Source: Flavobacteriales bacterium
GTDB taxonomy: Bacteria > Bacteroidota > Bacteroidia > Flavobacteriales_E > Vicingaceae
Direction: 5' to 3'
DNA: 64,000 bases
NCBI GenBank assembly: GCA_020635795.1
Contig: JACJZD010000007.1
Location: 1-64,000, forward strand
A program made the position numbers and the translations under genes. This document shows, in pieces, positions 62,187 to 64,000 of the stretch (its first letter is position 1; each line of letters starts with the position of its first letter). The notes below the pieces were generated by a model that had not been told where the DNA came from, searched no databases, and worked only from the letters and a program-made list of their open reading frames with translations.

Positions 62187-62290
62187 TAGTGTATTGTTGT
62201 TAGTATATAGTGTATAGTTTTTAGTTTGTTGTCAATTAGTTTGTTTTTCCAATTGTGGACTGAGAACTGAAGACTGAGAACTGTAAACTA
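62187..62290. repeat. Low-complexity tract upstream of yjjG
   Basis: Degenerate short repeats of the types TAGTGTATTGTTGTTAG and ACTGAGAACTGAAGACTGAG. Similar tracts occur at about 36990-37070, 53386-53486 and 58803-58876. It abuts the AUU candidate start of yjjG. Confidence 0.6.
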
Positions 62291-62293
62291 AAC

Positions 62294-63160
62294 TTAAAGA
62301 TGTTTCTCGGCATGGTACGACGAACGAACCAATGGTCCACTTTCAATGTAGTTTATACCCATTTCCATTCCTGCTTTTTTGTATTTAGCAAATTGGTCAG
62401 GGTGAACAAATTCAACAACAGGTAAATGTTTTGGGGTTGGTTGCAAGTATTGCCCAATGGTTACAATTTCGCAACCTACATTTCTTAAATCTTGTAAGGT
62501 TTCTAACACTTCTTCTTCTGTTTCGCCTAAACCCAGCATAATGCCCGATTTTACTTTCATTCCACCATCTTTTAAACGTTTCAGCACTTCAAGACTTCTG
62601 TCGTATTTGGCTTGTATTCTAACTTGCTTAGTTAATCTTCTTACGGTTTCTAAGTTGTGTGAAACAATTTCTGGAGCTACATCAATAATTCGTTGTAAAT
62701 TATCCCATTCACCTTTAAAATCAGGAATTAAGGTTTCTAAGGTTGTATTCGGGTTTAGCTCTCTAATTTTGGTAATGGTTTCAGCCCAAATAATCGAACC
62801 TCCATCTTTTAAATCATCTCTATCTACCGATGTAATTACACCGTGTTTAATTTTCATCAATTGAATAGACTTAGCAACTCTTTCTGGTTCTTGCAAATCA
62901 ACAGCCAAAGGTCTTCCTGTAGCCACATTACAAAACCCACACGAACGAGTACATATATTTCCTAAAATCATAAAAGTAGCAGTTCCTGCACCCCAACATT
63001 CTCCCATATTCGGACAGTTTCCACTCTCACAAATGGTATGTAATTTATGATCGGAAACTATATTCCGTACCTTTTTATATTCTTCACCAGTTGGTAATTT
63101 TACTCTCAACCAATCTGGTTTACGTACTCTTTCTGCTGTCTTCACTGAACTATTCTCCAT
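62294..63160 (-). CDS. lipA: Lipoyl synthase (288 aa)
   Basis: Radical-SAM enzyme that inserts two sulfurs into octanoyl groups on E2 and GcvH proteins. Auxiliary cluster CESGNCPNMGEC (residues about 44-55), radical-SAM cluster CTRSCGFC (about 70-77), and C-terminal RSSYHAEKH containing the auxiliary-cluster serine. Length matches the family. It serves the E2 protein encoded at 5777. It follows the outer-membrane gene by 6 bases and is probably co-transcribed with it. Confidence 0.96.
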   Translation of the reverse strand: MENSSVKTAERVRKPDWLRVKLPTGEEYKKVRNIVSDHKLHTICESGNCPNMGECWGAGTATFMILGNICTRSCGFCNVATGRPLAVDLQEPERVAKSIQLMKIKHGVITSVDRDDLKDGGSIIWAETITKIRELNPNTTLETLIPDFKGEWDNLQRIIDVAPEIVSHNLETVRRLTKQVRIQAKYDRSLEVLKRLKDGGMKVKSGIMLGLGETEEEVLETLQDLRNVGCEIVTIGQYLQPTPKHLPVVEFVHPDQFAKYKKAGMEMGINYIESGPLVRSSYHAEKHL

Positions 63161-63166
63161 GTTATA

Positions 63167-63910
63167 TTATTCTGTTTTTTTGCTGCCAAAATTAAGTGCT
63201 ACAAATAAATTTAAGAAAAACTGTTGGTTAGGTGTTTTAGCCATAATCGGAACATCTTGCAAAAATGCATCTAAAGTTGCACCTACTTCTATAGCGTTAA
63301 TGTTGCTGACTTGTCGCGAAGATTCAAAACCTAAGCCCACTTTTAAATATGCTCCAGGATAAAAACGACCATTTAAAAAACCTCTAAAAAACGAAGCTTT
63401 ACCAATAATATCTCCTCTATCGTGTCTGTCGGGGTCGTAACGCTGTATTTCAGTTATGGGTAATTTATCTATATTCTGCGTAATCACCTCTAAATAAACA
63501 GGTTTTGCATAAGCAGCAGTAATTCCGTAATGAATAAAGTAAGATATTTCTACCCCTTTTACACTTTGTTTACTGATAAAGGTTTTGTGGTTTCCCGTTG
63601 AAAAACGAAGTGCCAACAAATAATTCATTTTACCATAAAAATAACCGTTCGAGTTATCTAAAATAGAACTAAATGTTTTTATTTCTTTTGGATGTTTTAT
63701 GGTGGTAAATTCTACTTCGTAGCCTCTTTTACTAAAACCTGAAGTGTACATGGAATATCGGTAATTCAACCCCCAGCCTGTAGTATGCAAATGCCCACCA
63801 AAAACTTGGTCGCGTTTGTAAATGGTTCGAGCTTCTTCAAAAACCGTTTCTTGTGCCATCATTAACGCTGGCAAAACAATTAGTAGAAGTATGGCGAGAT
63901 TTTTTCTCAT
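63167..63910 (-). CDS. Predicted outer-membrane or periplasmic protein (247 aa)
   Basis: Signal peptide at residues 1-19 (NLAILLLIVLPALMMAQ). The mature part has amphipathic beta-strand character (MNYLLALRFSTGNHKTF, SVKGVEISYFIHYGITAAY, GAYLKVGLGFESSRQ, FFLNLFVALNFGSKKTE) suggesting a beta barrel. I recognise no named family. It is the upstream gene of an apparent operon with lipA (6-base gap). TAACTTTG boxes on the minus strand at 63918-63925 and 63949-63956 are likely promoter elements. Function unknown. Confidence 0.75.
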   Translation of the reverse strand: MRKNLAILLLIVLPALMMAQETVFEEARTIYKRDQVFGGHLHTTGWGLNYRYSMYTSGFSKRGYEVEFTTIKHPKEIKTFSSILDNSNGYFYGKMNYLLALRFSTGNHKTFISKQSVKGVEISYFIHYGITAAYAKPVYLEVITQNIDKLPITEIQRYDPDRHDRGDIIGKASFFRGFLNGRFYPGAYLKVGLGFESSRQVSNINAIEVGATLDAFLQDVPIMAKTPNQQFFLNLFVALNFGSKKTE

Positions 63911-63917
63911 TAAACAC

Positions 63918-63956
63918 CAAAGTTAATAAATATAATGTTTTAATATAACAAAGTTA
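63918..63956 (-). promoter_or_regulatory. Two tandem -7 boxes before the outer-membrane protein / lipA operon
   Basis: On the minus strand, TAACTTTG occurs at 63918-63925 and again at 63949-63956, 31 bases apart. The proximal box ends seven bases before the ATG at 63910. Confidence 0.45.
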
Positions 63957-64000
63957 GAATGTAACAATGTGTAGATTTGTAGCATGATTAACTAACGCTT

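Noticed and set aside
1..64000. tRNA or rRNA genes
   Set aside because: Scanning intergenic regions by eye, I found no T-loop-like GGTTCGAATCC pattern paired with an acceptor stem, and no rRNA-like sequence.

Overview
The window is AT-rich chromosomal DNA of a Bacteroidota bacterium, most likely order Flavobacteriales. Evidence: many promoters of the TTTG-N19/20-TAnnTTTG type specific to this phylum; three secreted proteins with type IX secretion (T9SS) C-terminal sorting domains; lineage families such as GWxTD, DUF6268, DUF6973, DUF2007 and PorE-like TPR/PD40/OmpA proteins; and the gene order birA / rsfS-ftsH-DUF2007-cdsA-psd typical of the phylum. I cannot name genus or species. I saw no rRNA or tRNA gene, CRISPR array, transposase, phage module or integrase.

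Layout. 1-4833 is accessory DNA: a DUF6624 gene between two long attC-like inverted repeats, then a five-gene block (small CPVC redox protein, secreted unknown, DUF2024, MarR regulator with a cysteine-rich tail, YggS) in which three genes are preceded by the same palindromic operator over a promoter. 5033-16522 holds a DUF6973 protein, a 2-oxoacid dehydrogenase E2, three tandem TPR/PD40 envelope proteins, a DnaQ-like exonuclease, a fumarylacetoacetate-hydrolase-family enzyme and a truncated TPR signalling protein. 16714-28043 has clpB, an 8-bp tandem repeat between two small divergent genes, an MBL hydrolase, a cysteine desulfurase, glmM, and an operon of TPR, phosphosulfolactate synthase, rhodanese and DUF368 genes. 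28040-44382 contains a second class V PLP enzyme, three T9SS cargo proteins, uvrB, a rhomboid protease, bioA and two large helical proteins of unknown function. 44371-59570 is mostly housekeeping (rlmB, rmuC, coaD, pyrE, birA, rsfS, ftsH, cdsA, psd). 59683-63910 has a Cys/Lys-rich secreted peptide, a two-gene cassette, a YjjG-type nucleotidase, lipA and a predicted outer-membrane protein.

The main unexplained signal is a set of attC-like imperfect inverted repeats. Left arms carry TAAC (TAACA or TAACC) and right arms carry CGTTA, GTTAG or GTTTAG. They bracket unrelated orphan genes at three separate loci (34-4833, 34331-34861, 60037-61494), with no integron integrase in view. This is the arrangement expected of integron-like gene cassettes scattered as singletons through a Bacteroidota chromosome.

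Other points for a second look: a local regulon with one operator in triplicate; a YjjG gene whose catalytic motif I lies upstream of any ATG/GTG/TTG start; a gene broken by one in-frame stop; a gene broken by one frameshift; a TlpA-like protein with both active-site cysteines lost; probable leaderless promoters at uvrB and pyrE; and a dispersed REP-like palindrome family at five intergenic positions.
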